Part shown: piece after piece, positions 11,469 to 22,211 of the stretch
Numbering within the stretch: position 1 is the first letter of the stretch
Layout: each line of letters opens with the position of its first letter
DNA from: Amanita rubescens
Lineage: Eukaryota; Basidiomycota; Agaricomycetes; Agaricales; Amanitaceae
Reading direction: 5' to 3'
DNA: 48,631 bases
Assembly (NCBI GenBank): GCA_015039365.1
Contig: WION01000396.1
Span: forward strand, 1-48,631
Position numbers and translations under genes: made by a program
Notes under the pieces: generated by a model
What the model was told of the DNA's origin: nothing
The model's database searches: none
What the model saw: the letters and a program-made list of their open reading frames with translations, nothing else

Positions 11469-14400
11469 ATGGAAGATACTCATACAACTAGCATGCTTCT
11501 ATCAAGTAGGCAAATATATGCATTTCTATCCCCTCCCAAAATTTGACTAGTGTATTTGGATATAGATGACTCAGAGAAACATGTCAAAATGCTCAAAGAT
11601 CAATACCTATGTCCCCATTTTCGTATCCTTATCATAGGAAGGGCCAATGCTGGCAAAACAACCATCCTTGAGAAGCTTTGTGGTGTAGCAAGGGGAGCAA
11701 AGCCTATCATATATGACAAAGATGGTAAGCCTGCCTCAAATTTCTGCTTTTACATTCTTAGTTCTTTGTAGGTAAAGAGCTTTTACCCACTGGGTCTCAT
11801 TTGATTTCATCAATTGAGGTAAGTTGACTTGTGACATCTCAACATACTTTATTCATATCCAGTTACATATCACCAGAGAGGCCTTCATGATATTGAGCAT
11901 CAAATTACATTTGATGGAAGTAATTTTATCTTCCATGACTCTCAAGGTTTTGAATCTGGTGCAACTGAGGAATTGGAGATTGTTTGGGACTTCATTGAAA
12001 AGAGGTCTGGAGAAACTGAGATAAAGAATCAGTTGCATGCAATTTGGTATATTCCTTGTGCTTTTAACATCACATTCCTGATCTGCCTTATTGTATGTAG
12101 GTACTGCATCCCCATGGATGGCCCTCGTCCCATTCTACCTGCAGAGCTTGCATTTTTTACAAAAGGGACTGGCAAAGGTAAATATTTATTGCTCAAATTG
12201 AGGTCTTTACCCTCCCCCACTCATTCCTTATGGATTCCTTGCATTCCGCGTGGAGGTTCCATGGAATCCACGTGGATTCCTTGCAATTTCAAGATGGTCC
12301 AAATGGCCCAGAACACACTAAAAAAAGTCCATGGAATCCGTGTGGAATCCGTGTGGAATCCATGCATATTCCACGGAATCTCAGGAATTTGCCTGGAACA
12401 GGAGTGACAAGGAATCCACATGGACTCCATGGACTCCATGGATTCCAGGTACATTTCTGCCTGGTTTGCATAATGCTGACATACAAGGACTTTCAGCACA
12501 AGGAGTCCTCAGGAGTCCACATGGACTCCTGATTCCCATGGTCATGTGACAGGCCACTTGGTCTGTGCGCCAGCCCACAGGTATATAAGGAGAGGGCATG
12601 TACCACATATCCCCCACTGCTTCCCCCCCTTCCTTGAGGATGGGGGGGAGGGGAGTGATAAGATTAGATAGATAGATAGTGATTAGATATATGTACATCT
12701 CATAGGTAAGTAGGTAAGCTTAAGTAGCAGTATGATGATGTAGATAAGATAAGATCACAGATAAGATAATATGATTTCCTTTTATAGAATTTGTGACAAC
12801 ATGAGGTGTGTGACGCGTGACTGTGACAAAAAAGATGCACCTAGATTGTGTGATTCAGAATATACAAGAATGACAGTGCCAAACAAAGTCAAACATGAGA
12901 AACACTTTTTCACATCTGACAGAAAATTGAAAAAATCCAAAAAATTGTCAAAAATCCAAAAACATTATGTGATCACATCTCTGCAAGAATTGCAGTGCAA
13001 AACACAACCAAACACAAGATATTTTCAAAATACTGTTTTGGTGGGAATGGTGGCTGTTACAGTAATGGACTCCTACATTAGTACACAATCATGCTTGGCA
13101 GACAAGCCTCCTCATTCATCATGCCTATCCTTGCTTACTCTACCTTGATTACTTTGCTGACACATGCATTGTTACATATGTAGCTGTGGTCAGCGATCTG
13201 ATATGTAGTGGGGTGTACACACTTTACTGTATTTATTTCTGCAACACAATCAGGACCTAGCCTACTCCTTTGCAAATTTGTAGTTGTTTCCCCCATTTGA
13301 CTGGTGTGTTTGCAAAATGCTGTACCTACTAAGCTTCCACACTAGAGTGACCATCTGGCAAATGATACAATGAGACAGACTAGGGCTATGTAAGACTAGT
13401 ATGGATACATATATTGAAAGAACACCTCAAGTTTGCAATAGTGCCCCTTAGACAGTCAGACAGTCAGACAATAAGTGTATCAGCAGCTGACAGTGCCTTT
13501 TAGATAGTCAGACAATCAGACAACTTATGCAACAGTGTCTCTCAGATAGTCAGACAGTCAGACAATTAGTGTATCAGCATCCATCAGTGTCTCTTAGATG
13601 GTCATGCAGTCAGACAATTAATGTGTCAGCATCTATCAGACAATCAGAAAAGCAGAAAATCAGACAAGTTATGGAGTAGTGTATCTCAGATGATTAGGCA
13701 GTCAGACAACCAGTGTGTCAGACAGAACCAGATGCGATCAGACTTTTACTGTGTTAGCTGATGGTCATCCAGTAGGTCACTTCTGTACTACTGATAACTG
13801 AGATCCTTAAAGTCTGCTTAGATGCCCAGCCTTTTCAGCTAACAGATGTGGTTGCTGGAGGTATCCATAAGCTGGTAGGTGTGAGAGGGAGGTGGCAGGT
13901 GATTGCAAGTGGTTCCTTGTGATGGTAATGAGGTAGACATTGATAACTTGAATTGCTGGCATGTCAGCCACCATTGATCACTAGCTGTCAATATTCTGCT
14001 AACAACTGCTCACCAATGTATGTATCTCCAGATAGTCTGTGGCTTTTGAATGGTTAGCTGATACTGATCCAAGGACTATCTTGGTATTTGGACTCTATGC
14101 ATGTCCTAAGATAATAAATCTTATATAGGTTTGATCTTAGGAATTTTCTATATTTTTTGGAATTTTTTCCATATTTTTTAATGCATATATTGCTGCATGG
14201 AATCCACGGAGTCCACATGGATTCCAGACAATGTACCAGGAATTCAGGTGTAAATCATGTTTTTGCCTGTTGCCAGGAATGTGCCTGGACTGAGCATGGA
14301 ATCCACATGGACTCCATGGAATCCTGGTAGAATTTCCACAGAAATTTCCTTTTTGCAAGGAATCCATGTGGAATCCATGTGGATTCTGTATGGATTCCAT

Positions 14401-15045
14401 GGAGTCAGCCAGGATCCTGCCAGGAAGCGTGGGGGAGGGTAAAGTACTGCTCAAATTGGCTTCTACCTGCCCCAAAATCTATGATGCCAGTGTATTAACA
14501 AATTCATATACATAACCTTGCAGTTCCTTTGGTGGTTGTGTTTACCAAATTTGATGGTCAAATCATTAATGAATATGTTACCTTAATGAATCCATACATT
14601 GAAGATAAGTGGGAAATGGCTAGGAACAATGCTGAACATACTTTTCAAGAGGTTTACCTTCCCAAAGTCTTAGATGCCAAATATCCTCCTAAGGCATATG
14701 TGCGATTGGAAGGTGAGAAGGCAAGCATTCCATCTCTCTAGTAACATAAATAATATTGCTTGAAAAATAGACATGGATTTACCAGAGAAGCACTGTCCTG
14801 AATTAGCTCAACAGACTGCTGATGCAATTGATGATGAAAGCTTACATCATTTGTTTGTCTCAACACAGAAGAATAACCTTGATCTCTGTGTTAAGGCTGC
14901 ATTTCAGTGAGGTTCATATTAAAGCATTTCTTTTCATGCACTGACCATTCTCAGAGCAGTTATTGAGAAGAATAATATCATATGGGAAGACACTGCTATT
15001 GTTGTTCTTAGCAAATTTCCACATTACTGGGTATGCATAGTTTAA
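11469..15045 (+). CDS. TKFD-type P-loop GTPase, left-arm copy
   Basis: A small GTPase-fold protein of a family widespread in basidiomycetes; its cellular role is unknown. Exons: 11469-11505, 11551-11724, 11772-11818, 11877-12046, 12101-12177, 14524-14712, 14771-14906 and 14955 onward. G1 is GRANAGKT (11637-11660), G3 is DSQG (11937-11948) and G4 is TKFD (14544-14555). QLHAIWYCIPMDGPRP and PPKAYVRLEDMDLPEKHCPE are further family-like segments. Exon 1 supplies the A and exon 2 the TG of an internal Met codon. The last large exon reads to SKFPHYW. It can stop at TAA 15043-15045, or use the donor GTATGC directly after the TGG at 15028-15030 and run into the downstream array. The exons up to 15030 total 906 nt, exactly 302 codons. 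The 2.3-kb fifth intron holds a transposon. CpG is very rare. Confidence 0.85.
12201..14448 (+). mobile_element. Non-autonomous TIR DNA transposon in a GTPase intron
   Basis: The ends are AGGTCTTTACCCTCCCCCAC on the left and, on the right, the near reverse complement GGGGGAGGGTAAAGTACT. They are flanked by the 10-bp direct repeat GCTCAAATTG at 12191-12200 and 14449-14458. The right-arm GTPase intron is uninterrupted at this point, so this is an empty/filled site pair. No transposase-like frame exists inside. Subterminal zones (12225-12530 and 14195-14410) are packed with GGAATCC, GGATTCC and GGAGTCC words in both orientations. A target duplication of 9-11 bp is compatible with a Mutator-like or KDZ-like origin; the superfamily cannot be fixed from this sequence. 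Confidence 0.88.
13440..13740. repeat. GTCAGACA minisatellite inside the transposon
   Basis: Imperfect tandem copies of CAGTCAGACA, alternating with GTGTATCAGCATC-like words. The same words occur at 20160-20390 in the related element of the spacer, showing that the two elements belong to one family. Confidence 0.8.
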
Positions 15046-17998
15046 TAAATATCTGCACAATGTAGAAAAACTGAATTGAGAACAGTTCCGCAGGCAGGCA
15101 GGTGTCTTTTTATATGACATAATAAACATTCACAAAAATATGCAACAGCATGCAAGTAACACTGTGATTTATTTGCATGTGCCCTAATTAGCCTTGTGCT
15201 AGATGTCTGTCACAGAAATGAAAGAAATTCAGGTGTATTCTATCATCATAGTGTTTGTACAAAGTGTAACAATTGGATGACAGTGGGTGAGCAAAATTCA
15301 ATCACTCATGTAGACACATATGGTGCCTTGTCTCATGACCATCAGTTTGTGAGTGATGCTTCACTTCATTACTTAAACATTTTATCCCATGAGCAACAGG
15401 AAGTGAGTGTACCACTTAATTCCTGACAGGGAGTCCCATGGCTCGTGATGTGACCAACAGACAGTGAGTAAATCTACTCATTTAAACAATGTTGTCATGC
15501 TACATTCTACAATTAAAAGGCAGTCAGTGTCACAATATTTTCCTGACCTCGGAACTCACACTGCATCACATTCTATCACATCAAGAAAGTGAGTGACATT
15601 AACATTTTTTTAACATCTACCCTGATCGAATGAGCAACAGAATGTTTGTGACATTATACTTATATTTGAACAAATCTGGTTTAATTACATCTTAACAATA
15701 GCGAGTAAGTGACAGTGTCTGTCCAACTACTGATATTCATTCTAAGCACTCAATACAGGTGGTGAGTGAAGACCTACATTGTCTTCTGGGCAGTCTCTTC
15801 ACACTGAGTACATGAACAATAGAAAGTGAGTGGTGACACTGTTCACTCCTATGCAAGGAGAATTAATCATGTCCTTATGTCACAGTCAGTAAGTAATCCC
15901 ATCATGCACTTTGGCAGGCATCTTATAACAGCTTGTGGTAACATGAACAACAGTATGTGAGTGAACTTGCACCTTTGTCTAAAACAAACTCTCAGGAAAT
16001 ATTAATCATGCAATCAGTCTGTGGGTAACATTGGGTATTTGTCTGAAAGAAAGCTTCATCACCCCTTCTTCCTACAATGGACAGAATGCAAGTGACATTT
16101 ATTCTCTAGAAGGCAACCTCAACACATCATGATAATTTTCCATAACTAATAGCGTGTGATTAACATTGCACTATTTTCTGAAAGCAGTCTTATGACATTT
16201 GTTTCTATGTCTAACAGAGTGTGGGTGATATAAACACTTCTCTAATGGCAATCATCACAGCTCATTTCTTATGGTCTACAGCATGTCAGTGGTATTACAT
16301 TTTTTCTGATACTTAACATCATTATATTCTTCCTATGGTTAACAGGAAGTGAGTGACATTTAACAGTTGTCTGGAACAAATATTCATTGTATTTCTTTAT
16401 GACCAACAGTTTGTCAGTTATGTTACACATTTTTCTGCAATCCAGTCTCATCACTGGTTTTCTATCACCAACAGGCGGTGAGTGAATATTTTGAAATTTT
16501 GATGGCAGTCTCATCACACAATTTGACATCCCCAATAGTTTGTGAGTGATATTTCATATTTATTTTCTGAAAGGTGATGACATATTACACTGTTGTCTCC
16601 AACAGGGAGTTCAGTCTGCACAGTTTTTTGAATGGTTGTCACTTATCACATTGTTTTCTATTGCCTTCAGTATGTAAGTGAACATATTGCTAGTAAGAGG
16701 TGACTTTACCACATCCTTTACCACCACCAGTTTGTCAGTGATGCTATACATTTTTCTGGAAAATTGTTTCATCACCTTGTCCTACAATCAACAGAGTGTG
16801 AGTGACAATGAGCATCTTCCAGAAAAGTAGTCTCAGAATGCAACAAACAGGGAGTGAGTATCATCATGCAAAATTCTCAAGGGAGTCTTATCACCTAGCA
16901 ATCACATGATCACTTCTTCTATGATCAACAGGCTGTAAGGGAATTACACATTTTCTAAAAAGCAATTTTATTACATATTTTTCTTTGATAAATAGCATCG
17001 TGTCAGTGCACTTGCATGATTTTCCTCAACTTAGGAAGCCTTATCATGTGTTTTTTCTTGGCCAACAGGAAGTGAGTTCTGTGTATTGTGCATTTCTCTG
17101 AAATACATATTCTCCTATTTCCAACAGGTGAGTGTGATTCTGCACTTTGAATGGCAGACTAGTTTATCACATCTTCTCCTAGCATGACAGACAGCGAGTG
17201 TGTGACATTGCACATCTCATGAATTCAATTTCATAGCACATTCTCATCCCCAACAGCATGTGTGTGATATTTTACCTTTGTTCTACAGTCAATTACAATT
17301 TGTCCATCTCCAACAGCAAGTAAGTGATGTTTAAAGGGAAGGAAGTCACATCACATCTTGTACAATTCACAGTTTGTGAGTGATATTGTGCAATTTTCAG
17401 TGTGGAGATTCCCATGACCAATAGGGAGTGAGTGAGACTGAACATCTTTATGCTATGGAAATCCATGATATTTCTAATGACAACAGAAAGTGAGTGGTAC
17501 AAAAACTTTTGAACATGAGCCTCATTACATTCCAATCCATCAATGCTTGATGTATCATTTGAATGTAACAGGAAGTGAGCAGCATGATACAATTGTCTTT
17601 CTGTGCTTTCCCCCTTTTTACTGCTGCCCATAGATTGTGAGATTGCATTTTAGTTTGTCTAATTCCTAAACTTCTGTGTCTTCCCAGGTGAGTGATATCA
17701 ACATAGGATTTATTAATACTGTGACATTTATCTATATGCTAGTTTGTAAGTCTGGTTCTACATTTGAAACCTGATTCTTTCTTATACATAATATGAAAGG
17801 GACCACTTTTATCTTTGTTTGGAGATGTTCCAAACAAATTTTCAATAACTGTATGCATTACTCTTACCCTTGTGATAAATAACTGATATCAGGACAATTT
17901 GAAGCCCACAGCCTGCCAAGTTTTAATTTGTAAAAGTTGCTTCTCTTCACTAACTCTCTTCATGCTAATGCATTCAAGCAATGAATATTATTGCTAAG
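15031..17998 (+). other. Left-arm array of single-codon microexon-like junctions
   Basis: This is a chain of intron-like units (roughly 42-82 nt) separated by very short slots. Each slot lies between a 3' splice site (consensus CAACAG, variants AATAG, ACCAG) and a 5' splice site (GTGAGT, GTAAGT, GTCAGT, twice GCAAGT). The first clear slot is CAT 15149-15151, then TGG 15284, TTT 15346, GAA 15400, ACA 15461, GCA 15520 and so on to TTT 17743-17745. I count 41 junctions: 37 of 3 nt, one of 6 (16996-17001), one of 9 (17191-17199), and two of 0 (AG directly on GT at 17127/17128 and 17687/17688). None of the slots is a stop codon in the GTPase phase. The units are plainly related to one another, so tandem duplication built the array. 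No constant branch-site word was seen. Splicing is inferred, not shown. Confidence 0.75.
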
Positions 17999-18169
17999 CT
18001 ATCATTTTGGATTGGCAAACCATTCCGGGAATCAGTCATGGAGGCTTTTGAGAAATTTGAGAGAGAGGGCTATGTGCAGAAACTGAAAATGGCCATTACT
18101 TTGCAGGCCGTAGATTTGAGCAAGGAAGACTTAGTTGTATTTATGTGCCAGTATGTGACCCACATTTGA
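17999..18169 (+). CDS. Conserved exon after the left array
   Basis: The open frame LSFWIGKPFRESVMEAFEKF continues to a stop at 18167-18169. It is conserved in the right arm at 22047-22211 with a few replacements. It has an ATG at 17981 but lacks the look of a free-standing gene. The acceptor-like GCTAAG ending at 17998 would join it in phase 0 to the preceding array. A pyrimidine-rich stretch with CTAAC and CTAAT branch-like words lies upstream. The segment is amphipathic and charged (KFEREGYVQKLKM). I do not recognise the family; it is most simply the C-terminal exon of the extended GTPase gene. Confidence 0.5.
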   Translation, partial: LSFWIGKPFRESVMEAFEKFEREGYVQKLKMAITLQAVDLSKEDLVVFMCQYVTHI

Positions 18170-18840
18170 TGGTAAGTCCTTCAGTTTCAATTCATAAAAT
18201 ACCCATGCACATTTGAGGCAGGATGTCATTCCACACTCCAAGTTGGCAGTGCTTCCACATGAAACTTATTTGATTTATGTGGATATAGTTCATCTTTTGT
18301 CACTACTGTTTTCCTCCATTGTACTCATAATGCCCCAGTTTCTTACTTCTGCTGTCCAAATTCCTTCCATAGAAGTATCTTTATTATGCAGAATCTGATT
18401 TTATCATGATGCAATGTTTGTGTAGTAGTGTAGCCAAGTCATGGGCTGCATGGCACAGTTTCAACAAGAGACTAGAGTGAAAGGATGAATGCAGAGTCAG
18501 AAAATGCTTTGACCATTAATGTTGCAATGAAAAGGGAAAAACTGGCATTGACAATATCAGTATTGTAAAGGTCAGATCTTACTACAATACACTGGTGCTG
18601 GTCCAGAACAGGTTTTCAAAAATCATTCCCTTGGGAACATGTGCAGCACAGCCTATGGCAAAAGCCTAGAATTAGAAATCCAACTGTGACCAGTGGAAGT
18701 GCAGGAGTCATGAGGGCCACATCTCATGTTGGTTGCACTGGGAAGACCCACAAACTCAACAAAAAGACACATGTGTACCCAAATATCATGGATATACCAA
18801 GTCAGCACCTGCAACAGAAAGTGTTCCTAGACCTGTTGCG

Positions 18841-21322
18841 AGGTCTTTACTGTCCCCCCCCTATTCCGATCGGAGTCCGATCGGAGTCTGAGGAGTCCTA
18901 TAGGAGTCACATCGGAATTTATTACAAATAAGATTACATTAACATTACAAATTTTTTAACACTACATTTTTCAATCGGACTGGTATCGGATGAATAGGAA
19001 GCCTTCCGACGGACTCGAATAGGACATAGGACTCTAATAGGACTATTCCTATAGGACTCCGACAATTCTGTGCTTTTTAATGTAGTCTTTGTAGTCTCAT
19101 TTGTAATACTACCATTTGCCAAGAGTACTGTGTGACCGTGGGAAAATTTGGAAAAAAAAATGTGAAAAATGCAGAAAAATCATGTAATCAGATTAGTGTG
19201 TAAATGAACATGCCAAACAATGCCAAACTCAAGTTATTTGCAAAATACTGTTTTAAACGCTTCATGTTAAAAAATTGAATGGCTGCCAAAAATCTTGAAA
19301 AATCTGGAAAAATCATGCGATCAGATTAGTGTGGAAATTAACATGCCAAACAATGCCAAACTCAAGATATTTGCAAAATACTGTTTTAAACACTTCATGT
19401 TGAAAAATTGAAAGGCTGCTAAAAATCTTGAAAAATCTGGAAAAATCATGTGATCAAGATGGTGCAAGAATCATGCTCTAGAACAGAGCCAAACCCAAGA
19501 TATTTGTAATTTATTCTTCAGATATAATGGAGAGAAAATTGATAGGTTGCCAAAACATCTTGTGACTTTGTACAAGGGCCCCTGGTTATGTTGATAAGAC
19601 AATTGAACCACTGGGGGTGTGGGGTCAGAGAAACTTCAAACATATTAGGTAAAACAATAGAATATCATAGTCTTAGGTTTGAGGCAATTCTGGAACAGAG
19701 CATGGACAACCATAAAGTTATAGTACTAGTAAAGGTGAGACTGACTGATATTGGCCTAGGCACTGTACTTAACTTCAAATTACTAATAGTACCTGTGATT
19801 GGAGGTAGCTGATAATGATCCATAGTAGGGCACTCAGTGTGGCAGGTCACAGGTGCCAGATGTCACTGCCACTGTGATTGGAACTTGAAGTTGATACTAG
19901 CCTATTACATGTCACTGAGCCACCATTCTGTTACTAATAGTATTGACTCCCACATTATGCATGCCTGATTAGTTTTGGAAGTGACAGACCCACTTATGTA
20001 TCTCTACTTACTCATCATCAAATTATCTATCATTGTCCACACTCTGTTCAATTTCTATCATCACTGTTCTCTTAGTATTTGAGTTAACCATTGCTGAGTT
20101 AACTTTGCCACCGTATGCTTCTAGTGTGGAAGCTTAGTACATCAGCTAACACAGCAAAAGTCTGATCACAGACTTGTCTGATGTTATCTGATGCTTAAGT
20201 GTCTCTCACTGCTCAGATGGTTAGATAGTCTGAACGGACAAGTCAGACAACTTATGAAACACTGTCTGTCAGACAGTCAGATAATCTGTGTGTCAGCATC
20301 TGTCAGTGCCTATTAGATAGTCAGACAACCAGACAATTAGTGTGTTAGCATCTGTCAGTGCCTGTCAGATAGTCAGACAGTCAGACAATTATTAATATGC
20401 TTCTAACAACCACAGCTCACTGTGCCATACCATCCGACCAAATAACCAAGAACTCATCTCCACCTGCTTTCACCCCTTGACTTCAATACATACATAATCA
20501 CAAATCCCTCATATTTACATACCTATGACAAATTGACAATCATAGGTGATTGGTGGTGAGTCGTTGGTTGTTGCTGGCAACAAACATGTGGGATTGTGGA
20601 ACTAAAACTAGATCATCACTTCAACTGGCACTCTGCACTGCACCTCCAGCAGCCACTGCCATGTGCATGTTGCCAATGTCCTTGACCTCAGCAGCTACTC
20701 ACCACTCAAGTCACATTACTGAAACTGACTTTCACCACTGCCAGCCCTTTCTAACTGATCACACATACTACATTGACTCATCATCACCAGCCAGACACAC
20801 CCAAATTGTGTTGGGTTCAACTATGGCTTTGCAGGTGGTCACATGGAGTGGTGATACATTCCTTTACATTTACCTAGAATTTGGCTCAGATTTGTGTCCT
20901 AATTCTTGCATGACCTTGTGTGCATTTTTCAAGATCACACTTGCATCTGAAAAGTATTTTGCAAATATGTCAAGTTTGCCATTGTTTGGTTTTATAATTC
21001 TTATATAACCTGGATCACATGGATTTTCCGCATTTTTTCAGTATTTTTTTGAATTTATTCTGCAAGTTAAAGATACCTAATATAAATAAACATAAATAAA
21101 CAATACCAAACATGGTTCCCTATTTTTAAGGATTTTGGATTTCTTTTGCAAGTTAAGATGCCTAATATAAACAAACATAAACAAACAAAGCCAAACATGT
21201 TTCCTACCATTTTACCTTTTTTTACATTTTATCAGAAAGTGATCAGAGTCCTATAGGAGTCCTATAGGAGTCCTAGGAGTCTGTCGGAGTCTAATCGGAC
21301 TGGGGGGGGAGTGTAAAGTACT
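18841..21322 (+). mobile_element. Second non-autonomous TIR transposon, same family
   Basis: The left end AGGTCTTTACTGTCCCCCCC and the right end reading GGGGGGGGAGTGTAAAGTACT are near reverse complements. The direct repeat GACCTGTTGC flanks the element (18830-18839 and 21323-21332), with one extra G on the left. Internal words (the GTCAGACA minisatellite, the AAATACTGTTTT blocks) match the element at 12201-14448, and the orientation is the same. The subterminal repeats here are GGAGTCC/GGACTCC with CGATCGG, instead of GGAATCC/GGATTCC. No transposase frame was seen. Confidence 0.85.
20160..20395. repeat. GTCAGACA minisatellite in the second element
   Basis: Tandem imperfect copies of AGTCAGACA and GTGTCAGCATCTGTCAGTGC, homologous to the array at 13440-13740. 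Confidence 0.8.
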
Positions 21323-21574
21323 GACCTGTTGCCCAAAGTCCATGATAATTCATGAGCTCCACAATGGCCTGGGTCCAGATTGTATGCTTGAAGTGTATCA
21401 TTGTATGATCCTTTGTTACTAACAACCCTGTAAATGGTAGATAAGTCCTGATAATGTTTTATGTAGTAATTGCAGAGTGGGATTTGTTAATCAGAACTAT
21501 CTAGTTACACCAAACCCCAGCTGAAATCCTGATGCATGCCTTGGCTACAGTCCATGATCATGGTATAATCAGAG

Positions 21575-21832
21575 TGTAACGGTGATTATTTCATTATATT
21601 TCATTTTCTTTTCTTTTTCATTAAATTCAAGAAAGTTCCCATGCTTACCTAAGGATTCCGCGGGATGATAGCCTGGGAATAACGAGTCCTAGTATATATA
21701 CTGTTATGCATGTATGAGTCCCTTAGCCTTACAATTGTTTCTGTCATCCATAGACTCAATCTAGTCTCATTTTCCCTTCTGCGTTCAAGTCTCGAGTGTC
21801 TTAGTGATTGTGTCTGGGATCACCTCCTAACA
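21575..21832 (+). mobile_element. Solo LTR with 5-bp target duplication
   Basis: The 258-bp sequence begins TGTAACGGTG and ends CTCCTAACA, flanked by perfect CAGAG copies at 21570-21574 and 21833-21837. It is related to the 5' LTR at 47527-47763: both hold TATATA followed about 30 bp later by a CTTA-C-ATTGTTTCTG block and the GAGTGTCTTAGTG region. No internal retrotransposon sequence adjoins it, so it is the product of LTR-LTR recombination. Confidence 0.92.
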
Positions 21833-22046
21833 CAGAGCCTGCATACTTTTATGGAAGAAGTTTTGACAGCAAAAGTAAGAAACTTAAGTACAATGTGATG
21901 AAAATAGTAGTGGCAAAAGATGAAGCATATCCAGGTAAATCAAATGAGTTTCATACTGTGGAAGCACTGCCAACTTGGAGTGTGGAATGACATCCTGCCT
22001 CAAATGTGCATGGGTATTTTATTAATTGAAACTGAAGGACGTACCA

Positions 22047-22211
22047 TCAAATCACATGCTGGCACATAAATACAACTAAGTCTTCCTTGCTCAAATTTAT
22101 GGCCTGCAAAGTAATGGCCATTTTCAGTTTCTGCACATAGCCCTCTCTCTTAAATTTCTCAAAAGCCTTCATGACTGATTCCCGGAATGGTTTGCCAATC
22201 CAAAATGATAG
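22047..22211 (-). CDS. Conserved exon after the right array
   Basis: Counterpart of 17999-18169, reading LSFWIGKPFRESVMKAFEKF and ending MCQHVI before the stop. Replacements against the left copy are few and mostly conservative (E/K, E/K, V/I), and the frame is open in both, which suggests coding. The end of the exon is uncertain: the left copy has GTATGT and this copy GCATGT after MCQ, either of which could be a further donor. Confidence 0.5.
   Translation of the reverse strand, partial: LSFWIGKPFRESVMKAFEKFKREGYVQKLKMAITLQAINLSKEDLVVFMCQHVI

Larger units (their letters stand above)
8907..18300 (+). repeat. Large inverted repeat, left arm
   Basis: From about 8907 to 18300 this sequence matches the reverse complement of 21925-29280. 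The arm holds, from outside in: about 2.5 kb of CpG-containing non-genic DNA, a GTPase gene, the microexon-like array and a terminal coding exon. GTPase exons are nearly identical between arms. The outer flank is slightly more diverged, and the array clearly more (one intron-like unit shows about 9 differences in 51 bp). The left arm is longer because of a 2.25-kb transposon at 12201-14448; without it the arms are each about 7.2-7.4 kb. No target-site duplication was found at the outer ends. Confidence 0.9.
18301..21924. other. Spacer of the palindrome
   Basis: Unique sequence between the arms. After subtracting the transposon (18841-21322) and the solo LTR (21575-21832) with their target duplications, roughly 0.87 kb of original spacer remains, without a recognisable gene. 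Short frames such as 18641-18931 cross the transposon boundary and are not genes. Confidence 0.6.

Noticed and set aside
12221..12698. Several overlapping 60-105 codon frames
   Set aside because: They are translations of the GGAATCC subterminal repeats of the transposon.
15140..17750. CRISPR-like repeat-spacer array
   Set aside because: The conserved words are splice-site-like and not identical, the intervening stretches are related to each other, and the DNA is eukaryotic. An AG-NNN-GT frame explains the pattern better.
15140..17750. Ordinary minisatellite with no function
   Set aside because: Not excluded, but multiples-of-three slot lengths in both arms, absence of stop slots and retention of splice words despite diverged unit bodies make it less likely.
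20550..21008. 152-codon plus-strand frame as a gene
   Set aside because: It lies wholly inside the second non-autonomous transposon, has no motif and no counterpart in the related element.
21808..21990. 60-codon frame ending in LPTWSVE
   Set aside because: It spans the solo LTR end and the inner boundary of the right arm; no support as a gene.
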